In this document: positions 24,905 through 32,402 of the stretch, piece by piece
Layout: every line of letters begins with the position of its first letter
Position numbering within the stretch: the stretch's first letter is position 1
Source: Variovorax sp. PAMC26660
GTDB lineage: Bacteria > Pseudomonadota > Gammaproteobacteria > Burkholderiales > Burkholderiaceae_C
Direction: 5' to 3'
Length of the DNA: 64,000 nt
Assembly: GCF_014302995.1 (NCBI RefSeq)
Contig: NZ_CP060295.1
Coordinates: 4,889,501-4,953,500, forward strand
Position numbers and translations under genes: made by a program
Notes under the pieces: generated by a model
The model's input: only the letters and a program-made list of their open reading frames with translations
Told to the model about the DNA's origin: nothing
The model's database searches: none

Positions 24905-26190
24905 TGGCGACCGACAAGCGCAAAGACCTCCCACAGCCGAGCACGCCCAACTTCGATCAGCGGCTACGCGAAGCCATCATGAACATGTTGGGCCGGCAGG
25001 GCGACAAGCTCGACCGTGCCGTCACCGTGCGCGATCTTGTCGACGCTGGCGTGGTTCACCTCAATCCGAACTGGAACGGTGGCCTGACGCCACCGATTGC
25101 GGGCCCAGGCGCCGGCACCGGCGGAGGCAGTGCGCCGCCACCGATTCCCACTGGCTTCGATCTCGCAGGCGGCATCAGCAACGTCTTCATCAGCCACGAC
25201 GAGCCGAAGTACAGGACCGGCGGCGGCCATCGGCGCACGCTCGTCTTCGGCATCGTTGTAGCGCCCGGCGATCCATTGCCGACCTTCGACAAGGCCCTGC
25301 CGCTGACCGAGTTCTCCGGCACGGTGTTCGCATATCCGTCAGCGCCGGCGACGACCTGGCGGATGTGGATCAAATGGCAGAGTGCGGCCGGGCAGACCTC
25401 GCTGCCGGCCGGTGGTGTCAACGGGCTCGAAGTCCGAACCGGCGAGGACGTACGGAAGCTGATCGACGCGCTCACCGGTGCGGCGGAAGACCCCAACTCG
25501 CCATACTCGAAGTTCGCGATCCGCGCAGACCTCTTCTACATCGCCAGCGAGGCTGGGCCCACCAACGCGGGCCTCTTCAGCGTGGTGACCACGCCCATCA
25601 CCAACAACGGCGTGACCGTGCCGGTCGGGGTGTACATGGCGAACGCCTTCATCATGAACGGCACCATCACCAACGCCAAGATCGGCAACGCGGCCATCGA
25701 TGACGCCAAAATCGCGAACCTGAGCGCGTCGAAGATCAAGGCGGGCGCCATCGCGGTGGGCGAGTACGTGCAGAGCACGGGGTTCGTGAGCGGCACCAAC
25801 GGTGTCGGGTGGCGGATCGACGGCCTGGGCACCATCGAAGCCAGCAACGCGATCATTCGAGGCGCCATTCACGCGACGAGCGGGATGATCGGCGGCATCG
25901 TCATCACGAACAGCTACATCGCGTCGCCCAACTTCGATGGCACCAACGGGTTCTACCTGGGCGCCAATGGGCAGCTCGTGCTGCCTTCGGGCACGGTTAC
26001 CACGGCCAAGCTCGCGGCCGGCGCGGTCACGGCCGACAAGATCAACGTGACCAACCTGGGTGCCGTCAGCGCGGAGATAGGCTTTCTGATTTCTCGATGG
26101 CCAGATGGCGGCTGGGTTGAGCGTGACGGCAACGGCGAGCGCGTGTACGGGCCTGGCGGCAATCTGCTGGTACGTGTGGGGCGCTGGTAA
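24904..26190 (+). CDS. Tail tip protein with lambda gpJ-like C-terminal region
   Basis: This 428-aa protein has an N-terminal attachment segment and a Gly/Pro linker (about 60-80). The C-terminal half resembles host-specificity protein J of siphoviruses: NAFIMNGTITNAKIGNAAID, KIKAGAIAVGEYVQS, GWRIDGLGTIEASNAIIRG and IHATSGMIGG. That region of gpJ precedes the receptor-binding end. A gpJ-type module in a short-tailed phage suggests domain exchange with a long-tailed phage. The start ATG overlaps the previous stop by one base, and the gene overlaps the next start by one base. Confidence 0.75.
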   Translation: MATDKRKDLPQPSTPNFDQRLREAIMNMLGRQGDKLDRAVTVRDLVDAGVVHLNPNWNGGLTPPIAGPGAGTGGGSAPPPIPTGFDLAGGISNVFISHDEPKYRTGGGHRRTLVFGIVVAPGDPLPTFDKALPLTEFSGTVFAYPSAPATTWRMWIKWQSAAGQTSLPAGGVNGLEVRTGEDVRKLIDALTGAAEDPNSPYSKFAIRADLFYIASEAGPTNAGLFSVVTTPITNNGVTVPVGVYMANAFIMNGTITNAKIGNAAIDDAKIANLSASKIKAGAIAVGEYVQSTGFVSGTNGVGWRIDGLGTIEASNAIIRGAIHATSGMIGGIVITNSYIASPNFDGTNGFYLGANGQLVLPSGTVTTAKLAAGAVTADKINVTNLGAVSAEIGFLISRWPDGGWVERDGNGERVYGPGGNLLVRVGRW

Positions 26191-26465
26191 TGGGATACGG
26201 GCTTCAGGTTTTGCGGCCCAACGGGGCGTTGGCCTTCGACGGGTCGGATTCGCTTTCGCGTTTTGTGGGCTCATTCAGCACGGGCGGCGCACCAAATGGG
26301 GCCGTGATCATGCCGCCTGGACGACTCTGGTTTTCCGCCTACGTGCTGAACACCGTCACTGCGCGTTTCATCCCCACCTTCTTCATCGACGGACTCGGGC
26401 GACTGGCGTGGAGCTCCGAGGGGTCACCGTGCCAGGACGCCTACGTGAACTATGGGATCTACTGA
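26190..26465 (+). CDS. Small tail module protein (GLQV repeat type)
   Basis: The 91-aa protein opens MGYGLQVLRPNGALAFDGSD and is a single small beta domain. The same opening pattern (GLQV-x-N-x-x-G-x-L-x-x-D) occurs twice in the next gene product, so these are related tail modules. It is coupled to both neighbours by overlapping start and stop codons. The function is probably in tail-tip assembly or adhesion, inferred from position. Confidence 0.6.
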   Translation: MGYGLQVLRPNGALAFDGSDSLSRFVGSFSTGGAPNGAVIMPPGRLWFSAYVLNTVTARFIPTFFIDGLGRLAWSSEGSPCQDAYVNYGIY

Positions 26466-27136
26466 TGGCTGAAGCTGGCCTCCAAGTGTTCAACAACAGC
26501 GGCATTCTTCAGATCGACTCGACATACCGCAACATGCGGCTCGTGGAAAAGGGGGTGCTCATGACTGGGCCGCCTTCTCCAGTTCCGCCGCCGCAGCTCA
26601 TATGGGGCAGCGGCGTCCTGTGGGTCAGCCTCGTGAGTTCTGTGTTGGCTTGGCGGTGCGCCGCGCGCTGCACGCTCATCACATACGTCCCCTCCGCCGG
26701 CATCGCCCAATATGGCTTCTTTACCGAGTCTGCAGCTGCTGTCGAGTGGTGGCGATTTGATACCTCTCCGCCAGCGCCGTCGAACCACGGTCTCCAGGTC
26801 TTCAATCCGGCTGGCGCTCTGGTCTTCGACTCAGGCGATGTCTGCGCCAAGGTGCTCGACGTGTTCGAGTCACCTCTCGGCATTGATGGTGGTGCCCATG
26901 TTTACCCTGGGAAAAGGATTGCAGTCGTGCAGAACAACGCGGCGGGCATGTTGATCGGAGGCCCAGGGGCACCAGGAAGCGTGCAGCGATGGGCCTATAC
27001 GGCATACATGCCAAACGATCCCACCGTGATCGTCGACTATCGGATCGTGGAAGCGCGAACGCAGGCGCCACCCTTCATGGGCACGCGCACGACGCCACAC
27101 CCGAACTACATGGTCATGGACGTGACGGGCCTCTGA
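26465..27136 (+). CDS. Two-module tail protein (GLQV repeats)
   Basis: This 223-aa protein contains two copies of the module seen in the preceding gene, at residues 5-20 (GLQVFNNSGILQIDS) and about 119-134 (GLQVFNPAGALVFDS). Between them is a Pro-rich and hydrophobic stretch. A duplication followed by divergence is the simplest explanation. The start overlaps the previous stop (TGATG). A GC-rich hairpin near 27165-27190 lies in the following 101-bp gap. Confidence 0.6.
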   Translation: MAEAGLQVFNNSGILQIDSTYRNMRLVEKGVLMTGPPSPVPPPQLIWGSGVLWVSLVSSVLAWRCAARCTLITYVPSAGIAQYGFFTESAAAVEWWRFDTSPPAPSNHGLQVFNPAGALVFDSGDVCAKVLDVFESPLGIDGGAHVYPGKRIAVVQNNAAGMLIGGPGAPGSVQRWAYTAYMPNDPTVIVDYRIVEARTQAPPFMGTRTTPHPNYMVMDVTGL

Positions 27137-27237
27137 TGCGCGAGAAAACCGCCAGGTCGTTGTAGCCGTTTCGGGACTGCCCACGCGCAGTCCGACCCCC
27201 CTTGTTTTGGCATATCGCGGTAGGCCCAATCCTTGGG

Positions 27238-27891
27238 ATGACGCGCGAATTGCTCTCTGTGGCGCTGGCACGGCGGATTGGGCTTCAGCTCACGCCGGAG
27301 CTTGCGTGCGCCATTGCGCAAGAGGCGAACAGCGAGCCGGATTTGACCGTGAACCCGGCTCAGTTTCAGCCCGAGGCGTGGCGCGGCCACACGCTCCAAT
27401 GCGAAACGCTGCACGCCGCCGGCGAGCCGTTGCGTGAGCACCGGCAGAGCTTCCTTCGAGAGGTTCACGCCGGCAGGCCAGCGAACACCGACTGGGGCAG
27501 GTTGCTGGTGCTCCAGCGCCGAGGTGCGCATGTCACGTTCACTGCGCGGGAGACCGACTCCGCCAAGCTGGTTGCGAGTCTGTGGCTGTTCATCGAATGG
27601 AACATCGACACCGGCGCATGCATGGCGACCGATGACTTGTTCTACGTGGTGCCTGCGAGCCGCGGCGGCATGCTGGCAGCCCGACTGTGGCGCTACGCGG
27701 AACAGGCGATGTTCTCCTATGGCGTGCGCGAAGCCGTCTTCCATTCGCGACTCGATAACGGAGCTGTGCGCCTGGCGCGCTTCCTCGGCTACCGACCCGT
27801 TTCAACCAGGGTTACGAAGACCCACATCGGCGACTGCGTTGCCGATCTGCCCACGCGGCACAAGGAGGTCTTCGATGATTCCATCGCTTGA
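27238..27891 (+). CDS. GNAT-type acetyltransferase-like phage protein
   Basis: The 217-aa product begins MTRELLSVALARRIGLQLTP. Its C-terminal part fits a GNAT N-acetyltransferase: YVVPASRGGMLAARLWRYAE resembles the acetyl-CoA-binding loop and helix, and HSRLDNGAVRLARFLGYRPV matches the final motif. Similar genes lie at this place in other podoviruses, before the internal virion proteins. The substrate is unknown. The start at 27238 is chosen over a TTG at 27202. Its end overlaps the next gene by 17 bp. Confidence 0.65.
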   Translation: MTRELLSVALARRIGLQLTPELACAIAQEANSEPDLTVNPAQFQPEAWRGHTLQCETLHAAGEPLREHRQSFLREVHAGRPANTDWGRLLVLQRRGAHVTFTARETDSAKLVASLWLFIEWNIDTGACMATDDLFYVVPASRGGMLAARLWRYAEQAMFSYGVREAVFHSRLDNGAVRLARFLGYRPVSTRVTKTHIGDCVADLPTRHKEVFDDSIA

Positions 27892-28735
27892 GCGCCGGCA
27901 CAGTGCTGGCTATCAGCTCACGCCCATGGGTGGCGGGGGCGGAGGTGGGGGCGCCAACAGTCAGGCCCAAGCCATGACCGCCATGATGCAGGCTCAGATG
28001 TCGCAGGAGCAGCTGAACTGGGCGAAGCAGATGTACGCGCAGGAGGCGCCAGAGCGAGAAGCGGCGCAGCGCGTCGCAAGCGAAACATCTGCGGCGAGCA
28101 TGGATCAGATGCGGCTGCAGACCAAGATCCAGCAGCAGTCGTGGGACGACTACAACCAGACCTACCGGCCGCTGGAGCAGAGTCTCGTCAAGGAGGCTCA
28201 GGAATACGACACACCGGAGCGCCGCGCGGCGGCTGCAGCATCAGCATCCGCCGACGTCGAGCGCGGGGTTTCCGCACAGCGCGAAGCCACCGCGCGCGAG
28301 ATGGAGCGCGCCGGCGTGAACCCTGCGAGCGGCAAGGTCGTTGCGATGGCGGGGAGCATGGACTTGGGGGCGGCGAAGGCGAAGGCCGGCGCAGCCAATC
28401 AAGCCTCGAAAGCTATCGAGACTGTCGGCTACGCCCGCAAGATGGATGCGGCCAACCTTGGCCGGAACATCGCTAGTGCGCAGGGCACGAGCGCTGCGCT
28501 TGGCCTGCAGGCAGGCGCTGCCGCTAACTCCGCAAGCGGCGCCGGCATTGCTGCGGGTCAGGCGGGAGTGGCGGGGATGAACGCTGCTTACGCTGGTGCA
28601 CAGCAGGGCCTTGCGGGCTCCGGTCAGCAGTACGGAAACATCGCCTCGTCACAGAACGCAGCGGCCGCCAGAGCCAACTCCAACCTGCAGCAAGGTGTTG
28701 GCGGGGTCATGACGATTGCAGGGGCGGTGATCTGA
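27875..28735 (+). CDS. Internal virion / DNA ejection protein, Ala/Gly-rich
   Basis: This 286-aa protein begins MIPSLERRHSAGYQLTPMGG and has a poly-Gly run. A long helical part rich in Gln, Ala and Met follows (about 28-120), and the C-terminal half is Ala/Gly/Ser-rich. This composition is typical of ejected core proteins of T7- and P22-like phages. A strong AAGGAGG site (27862-27868) precedes the ATG. It is followed without gap by the methyltransferase/PAPS-reductase gene (TGATG overlap), so the two are co-expressed in the late transcript. Confidence 0.7.
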   Translation: MIPSLERRHSAGYQLTPMGGGGGGGGANSQAQAMTAMMQAQMSQEQLNWAKQMYAQEAPEREAAQRVASETSAASMDQMRLQTKIQQQSWDDYNQTYRPLEQSLVKEAQEYDTPERRAAAAASASADVERGVSAQREATAREMERAGVNPASGKVVAMAGSMDLGAAKAKAGAANQASKAIETVGYARKMDAANLGRNIASAQGTSAALGLQAGAAANSASGAGIAAGQAGVAGMNAAYAGAQQGLAGSGQQYGNIASSQNAAAARANSNLQQGVGGVMTIAGAVI

Positions 28736-30141
28736 TGATGAACCTCCCCGCGGTGGAAGCTGCGACCCCCGAGGTGCTGGCGCGCGGCATCAAGGTATTC
28801 AACGGCGCATTGTTCGGCGCCGACGAGCGGGAGCACGTCGATGTGCTGCTCGAAGTGCTGGACCCGCCAGCCAACGCCATGCTGATCGACGCCGGATGCG
28901 GCGTGGGCGAGATGGCTCGGCTCATGTGCGAGCGTCGGCCCGATCTGGATTTTCTGCTGGTGAACCTGAGCGCGGCGCAGCTTGATCTGTGCCCGCCAAT
29001 GTTTCACCGCTTGGTTGCCGACTTCGACGACCTGGCCGGTGTCCCCGACGGTTCGGCCGACGCGATCATCTTCAGCTTCGCGATCTGCCATTCGCCGGAC
29101 TGGTCGAAGACGCTGGCAGAGGCGCGCCGCGTGCTGAAGACCGATGGCGTGCTGCTCATCAACGACATGGCCCGCCTCGCTGGCGTCAACGAGCGCTTCG
29201 AGGCAGTGCTCGGTGCGCGGGCGCACGAGCCCGAAGCCATCGAGGCATGGGCTCGGGTGGCCGGCTTCCGACTGGACGTGGCCATCGCGCCCGGCGTTCA
29301 GGTTGATCGCATGGCCGAGCTGCTGGCCGCCGATGGGATCGATGGCAGCCTCATGGTCGACGTCATTCCGACGATCTGGCGCTTCACTGCGCTTGCTCCG
29401 GCGGATGCGGTGTGGGCGCGTCATGCGGGCCGCATCGCGTTCCAGTTCAGCGGTGGGCGCGACTCCACGGCCGCGCTCTACCTGCTGCGCGACCGGTGGG
29501 CGCAGATGGTGATCTATCACCTCGACACCGGCGACCAGTTCCCGGAAACGCGCGCCGTGGTTGCCCAGGTCGAGGCCGATCTGCTGCGCGCGGGCGTGGT
29601 GCTGCAGCGCATCGTCTCGGATGTCCAGCAGGTGCGAGAGACGCATGGGTATCCCGTCGACCTAGTTCCGGTGGACAACACCGACTTCGGCCGGCTGGTC
29701 AGCGGCGCCGCACTCCACCTCACCGGCCGCTACGAATGCTGCGCCAGAGCGCTCATGGTGCCGATGCACGCCCGCATGGTCGAGGACGGCATCACGCTGA
29801 TCGTGCGCGGCCAGCGCGACGACGAATACGCCACACCGCCGCTGCGCAGCGGTGCGAAGGCGGAAGGCTTCGAGTTCCTCTACCCGGTGCAGTCGTGGGA
29901 CAGCGCCGCAGTCGATGACTACCTCCAGTCGCAGCGGCTGCCCGTGGCCGCCTTCTACGCTGCCGGCACGCGCCGCGCGCCCGAATGCATGGGATGCACG
30001 GCGTGGTGGGACGAGGGCCGCGCACGCTACATGCGCCAGCACCACCCAGAGCAGCACCGCATGGTGATGCTGCGGATGGCCGACATCAAGAACGCCATCG
30101 GCACTCAGCTTGCCTGGCTCAACAGCGAATTGGAGGCCTGA
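28735..30141 (+). CDS. Methyltransferase / PAPS-reductase-like fusion protein
   Basis: The 468-aa product joins two domains. Residues 1-205 are a class I SAM methyltransferase: motif I DAGCGVGE (52-59), acidic ADFDDL, and FSFAICHSPDWSKTLAEARR with VLKTDGVLLIND. Residues 228-450 are PAPS-reductase/PP-loop-like: SGGRDS (239-244), DTGDQFPET, RGQRDDE, paired cysteines C335-C336 and a CMGC pair (418, 421). PP-loop enzymes activate or transfer sulphur or adenylate groups. The gene lies between two ejection-type proteins, so the enzyme may be packaged. Substrate unknown; assimilatory CysH is unlikely given the fusion and location. Confidence 0.8.
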   Translation: MMNLPAVEAATPEVLARGIKVFNGALFGADEREHVDVLLEVLDPPANAMLIDAGCGVGEMARLMCERRPDLDFLLVNLSAAQLDLCPPMFHRLVADFDDLAGVPDGSADAIIFSFAICHSPDWSKTLAEARRVLKTDGVLLINDMARLAGVNERFEAVLGARAHEPEAIEAWARVAGFRLDVAIAPGVQVDRMAELLAADGIDGSLMVDVIPTIWRFTALAPADAVWARHAGRIAFQFSGGRDSTAALYLLRDRWAQMVIYHLDTGDQFPETRAVVAQVEADLLRAGVVLQRIVSDVQQVRETHGYPVDLVPVDNTDFGRLVSGAALHLTGRYECCARALMVPMHARMVEDGITLIVRGQRDDEYATPPLRSGAKAEGFEFLYPVQSWDSAAVDDYLQSQRLPVAAFYAAGTRRAPECMGCTAWWDEGRARYMRQHHPEQHRMVMLRMADIKNAIGTQLAWLNSELEA

Positions 30142-30142
30142 C

Positions 30143-31714
30143 ATGGCTGATGGATGGGGTGCTGCTCTTCAAGCAGGCGTCAACGGCTACTTCCGTGGCG
30201 CGCAAATGACCGAGGACGCTCAGGACCGGAAGGACGAGAAGGCGTGGCGCGATGAGCAGCGTGCAGCCATGCGTCAGCAGCTGCAGGATCAGCAGGCGGA
30301 GCGCACAGCGCTGAAGGACGCCGGCCGGCCCATCGCGCTGGTCGAAGGGGCGGGCGGGGCGGTCAAGCCGCCGGAGATGGACAACCGCGACGTTGGGCTA
30401 CCGGAAAACGCGGCGCTGCCGAATCAGGGCCTGCAGCAGGGAGGCTTCATCGTTGCCGGCAAGTCCTTCGGAGATCGCGGATCGGCCGAAGCCGAGGTGA
30501 CACGGCAGAACTCCCCGGAGGCCGTGAACCAACGCGCTGTGCAGGCCTATCGAGGATTGGGACAGCACGACAAGGCGATGGCGTTGGAGCAGAGCACTCG
30601 TGCCGCCGAGCTGCAGAACATGCAGCTCGCGGATCAGCGCTGGAAGCGCGACCTCGGCAAGGCGATGCGCGGTGGGCATGCTGGCTTGGCACAGCTCGCG
30701 ACCGGCTCGGAGGCTGGCGCGATGGCGGGCATGAAGGTGTCCGTGGTGCCGAGCGCGGACGGCAAGACCGTGACCTACGCAGCCCTGGACAAGGACGGCA
30801 AGGCCAGTCCGATTCCCGGATTACCGGCTTTCTCCAACGATCAGAACGGCCTTGTGCAGGCCGCGTGGATGCTCGACCAGACGATCACGCCCGAAGCTCG
30901 CATGGCGCACTACACCACGGAGAAGAACCGCGAAGAAGACCGAGGCGACAAGAAGGAGAACCGCGACGAAACCAAGCGCCACAACATGGCTATGGAAGGG
31001 CTCGCGGGCCGAAAGATCGACATGCGAGGCGCGGGCGGTGGTGGCAAAGCGGCTGGCGCGGACGGTGCAGAACCCTTCAATCCGCTCGGCAATTTCGATG
31101 TGAAGAAGGCACGTGCGGTAGCGATGGAACAGGCCAGCAAGGCGGCCGAGAACTCGGCCGTGTCCGGCAAGCCCATGTCCCCGAAAGAGCAAGCCAAGAT
31201 CGCACAGGATGTCTACCAACAGATGGAAGACGCGGCTTCCCGCGAGAACTCCAATCGACATGTTCAACAGACGGTCTCAAGGGAGCTTCGCACTGCCGGA
31301 TCCAACCCTGCGCAATACGCCGCGAGCTACGACAAGGCGCAGAAGCTCGGGTTGACGCCTGAGGCGCTGGATGCATGGGGGTTCAAGCCTCCCGGCGCGG
31401 CGCCAGGCGCCAAGCCCTCGGCGCCGATGGCCGCAGCTGGCCGGCCTGTCGCGCCGCCTGCACAGGCGCCGATCCGGCAGCCTGTACCCCAGTCTCCTGC
31501 TGATGACGCCGGTAGTCGGGTTGACGCCGCGCGCGCCAACCTGGCCGCCTTGCGCAGCCGACCCGCCCCCGGGCTTGCCGCTGGCCAACAGGCTCGCGAA
31601 GCATACGCCGCACAGCTCGATCAAGCGCGGGCCGCAGTGGCTCAAGCGGAATCCGAATACCAGAGCGCGCTGCCGCCCGAGGCAACCGCCGCATTTGTTC
31701 GCCCATCCAGATAA
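30143..31714 (+). CDS. Internal virion / ejection protein, helical
   Basis: This 523-aa protein is largely helical and highly charged (AQDRKDEKAWRDEQRAAMRQ near 25-45; KNREEDRGDKKENRDETKRH near 255-275), with a Pro-rich region at 425-455 and a helical C-terminus. No enzymatic motif is seen. The features and position between the fusion enzyme and the giant protein indicate a DNA-ejection component. The start has a GGAGG site 7 bases upstream, right after the previous stop. Confidence 0.7.
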   Translation: MADGWGAALQAGVNGYFRGAQMTEDAQDRKDEKAWRDEQRAAMRQQLQDQQAERTALKDAGRPIALVEGAGGAVKPPEMDNRDVGLPENAALPNQGLQQGGFIVAGKSFGDRGSAEAEVTRQNSPEAVNQRAVQAYRGLGQHDKAMALEQSTRAAELQNMQLADQRWKRDLGKAMRGGHAGLAQLATGSEAGAMAGMKVSVVPSADGKTVTYAALDKDGKASPIPGLPAFSNDQNGLVQAAWMLDQTITPEARMAHYTTEKNREEDRGDKKENRDETKRHNMAMEGLAGRKIDMRGAGGGGKAAGADGAEPFNPLGNFDVKKARAVAMEQASKAAENSAVSGKPMSPKEQAKIAQDVYQQMEDAASRENSNRHVQQTVSRELRTAGSNPAQYAASYDKAQKLGLTPEALDAWGFKPPGAAPGAKPSAPMAAAGRPVAPPAQAPIRQPVPQSPADDAGSRVDAARANLAALRSRPAPGLAAGQQAREAYAAQLDQARAAVAQAESEYQSALPPEATAAFVRPSR

Positions 31715-31721
31715 GGTCCTC

Positions 31722-32402
31722 ATGGCAAAGAAGAAGCCCAAGCCGTCCTACCGCGAAACCACGCTTGATGATCTCGTCAGCTCGGGAGTCCAGTACCAGC
31801 AGATCGAGCCCGACGCGGCGCCCGAACCAGAACAGAAGCCGCGTTCCTGGGCGCGCGTTGCTGGCGATGTCGGCATCACGGCGCTCAAGGGCGCGATCAG
31901 CGTGCCCGAGTCCGTTGTCGGGCTGGCTGACATCCCCACCGGCGGCCGCGTAGGCAAGACGCTGGAGAACATCGGCTTCCGTCCGAAGGAAGCCAAGGCC
32001 TTCCTCGACGAGCAGTACTCGGACGAGCAGAAGCAGGCATTCAAGAACGTCAACGACGCCCAGGGCTTCGGTGGCAAGTTCGTTGCCGCGCTACAGAACC
32101 CGTCCGTGATCGGCCATACGGTGGTGGAGTCGCTGCCGTCGATGATGGCGGGCGGTGTGGTGGGTCGTGGCGTGATGGCCGCCGCGCCGCGCCGCGCCTT
32201 GGCGCCGTCGGCTCCGCCGCAATCGGCGAAGGTGTGGTGGGCGGTGGCAGCGCCGCAGAGCAGATTCGGCAAGAGACTCCCGACGGGCTGCTCACGCCGG
32301 CGCAATCTGGGCTTGCTGCGCTGTCTGGTGCTGGTACCGCCGCCTTCGGTGCGCTGGGCAACAAGGTTGCCAAGGCACTCGGGATCCATGACGTCGACAT
32401 GA
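31722..32402 (+). CDS. N-terminal part of the giant virion protein, frameshifted
   Basis: The frame starts MAKKKPKPSYRETTLDDLVS at the ATG at 31722 after the ejection gene. It reads sensibly to about 32185 (GFGGKFVAALQNPSVIGHTV, then GVVGRGVMAAA) and then degenerates into Arg/Pro-rich sequence until a stop at 32402. From about 32200 the continuation is found in the frame of the 32234 gene (GAVGSAAIGEGVVGGG). A one-base loss in the GC-rich run near 32180-32205 explains this. Repair gives one protein of about 4,459 aa. Sequencing error or genuine mutation cannot be told apart. Confidence 0.75.
   Translation: MAKKKPKPSYRETTLDDLVSSGVQYQQIEPDAAPEPEQKPRSWARVAGDVGITALKGAISVPESVVGLADIPTGGRVGKTLENIGFRPKEAKAFLDEQYSDEQKQAFKNVNDAQGFGGKFVAALQNPSVIGHTVVESLPSMMAGGVVGRGVMAAAPRRALAPSAPPQSAKVWWAVAAPQSRFGKRLPTGCSRRRNLGLLRCLVLVPPPSVRWATRLPRHSGSMTST

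Noticed and set aside
28735..30141. Assimilatory PAPS reductase CysH
   Set aside because: The PP-loop domain is fused to a methyltransferase and embedded in a phage virion block; no other sulphur-assimilation genes are near.
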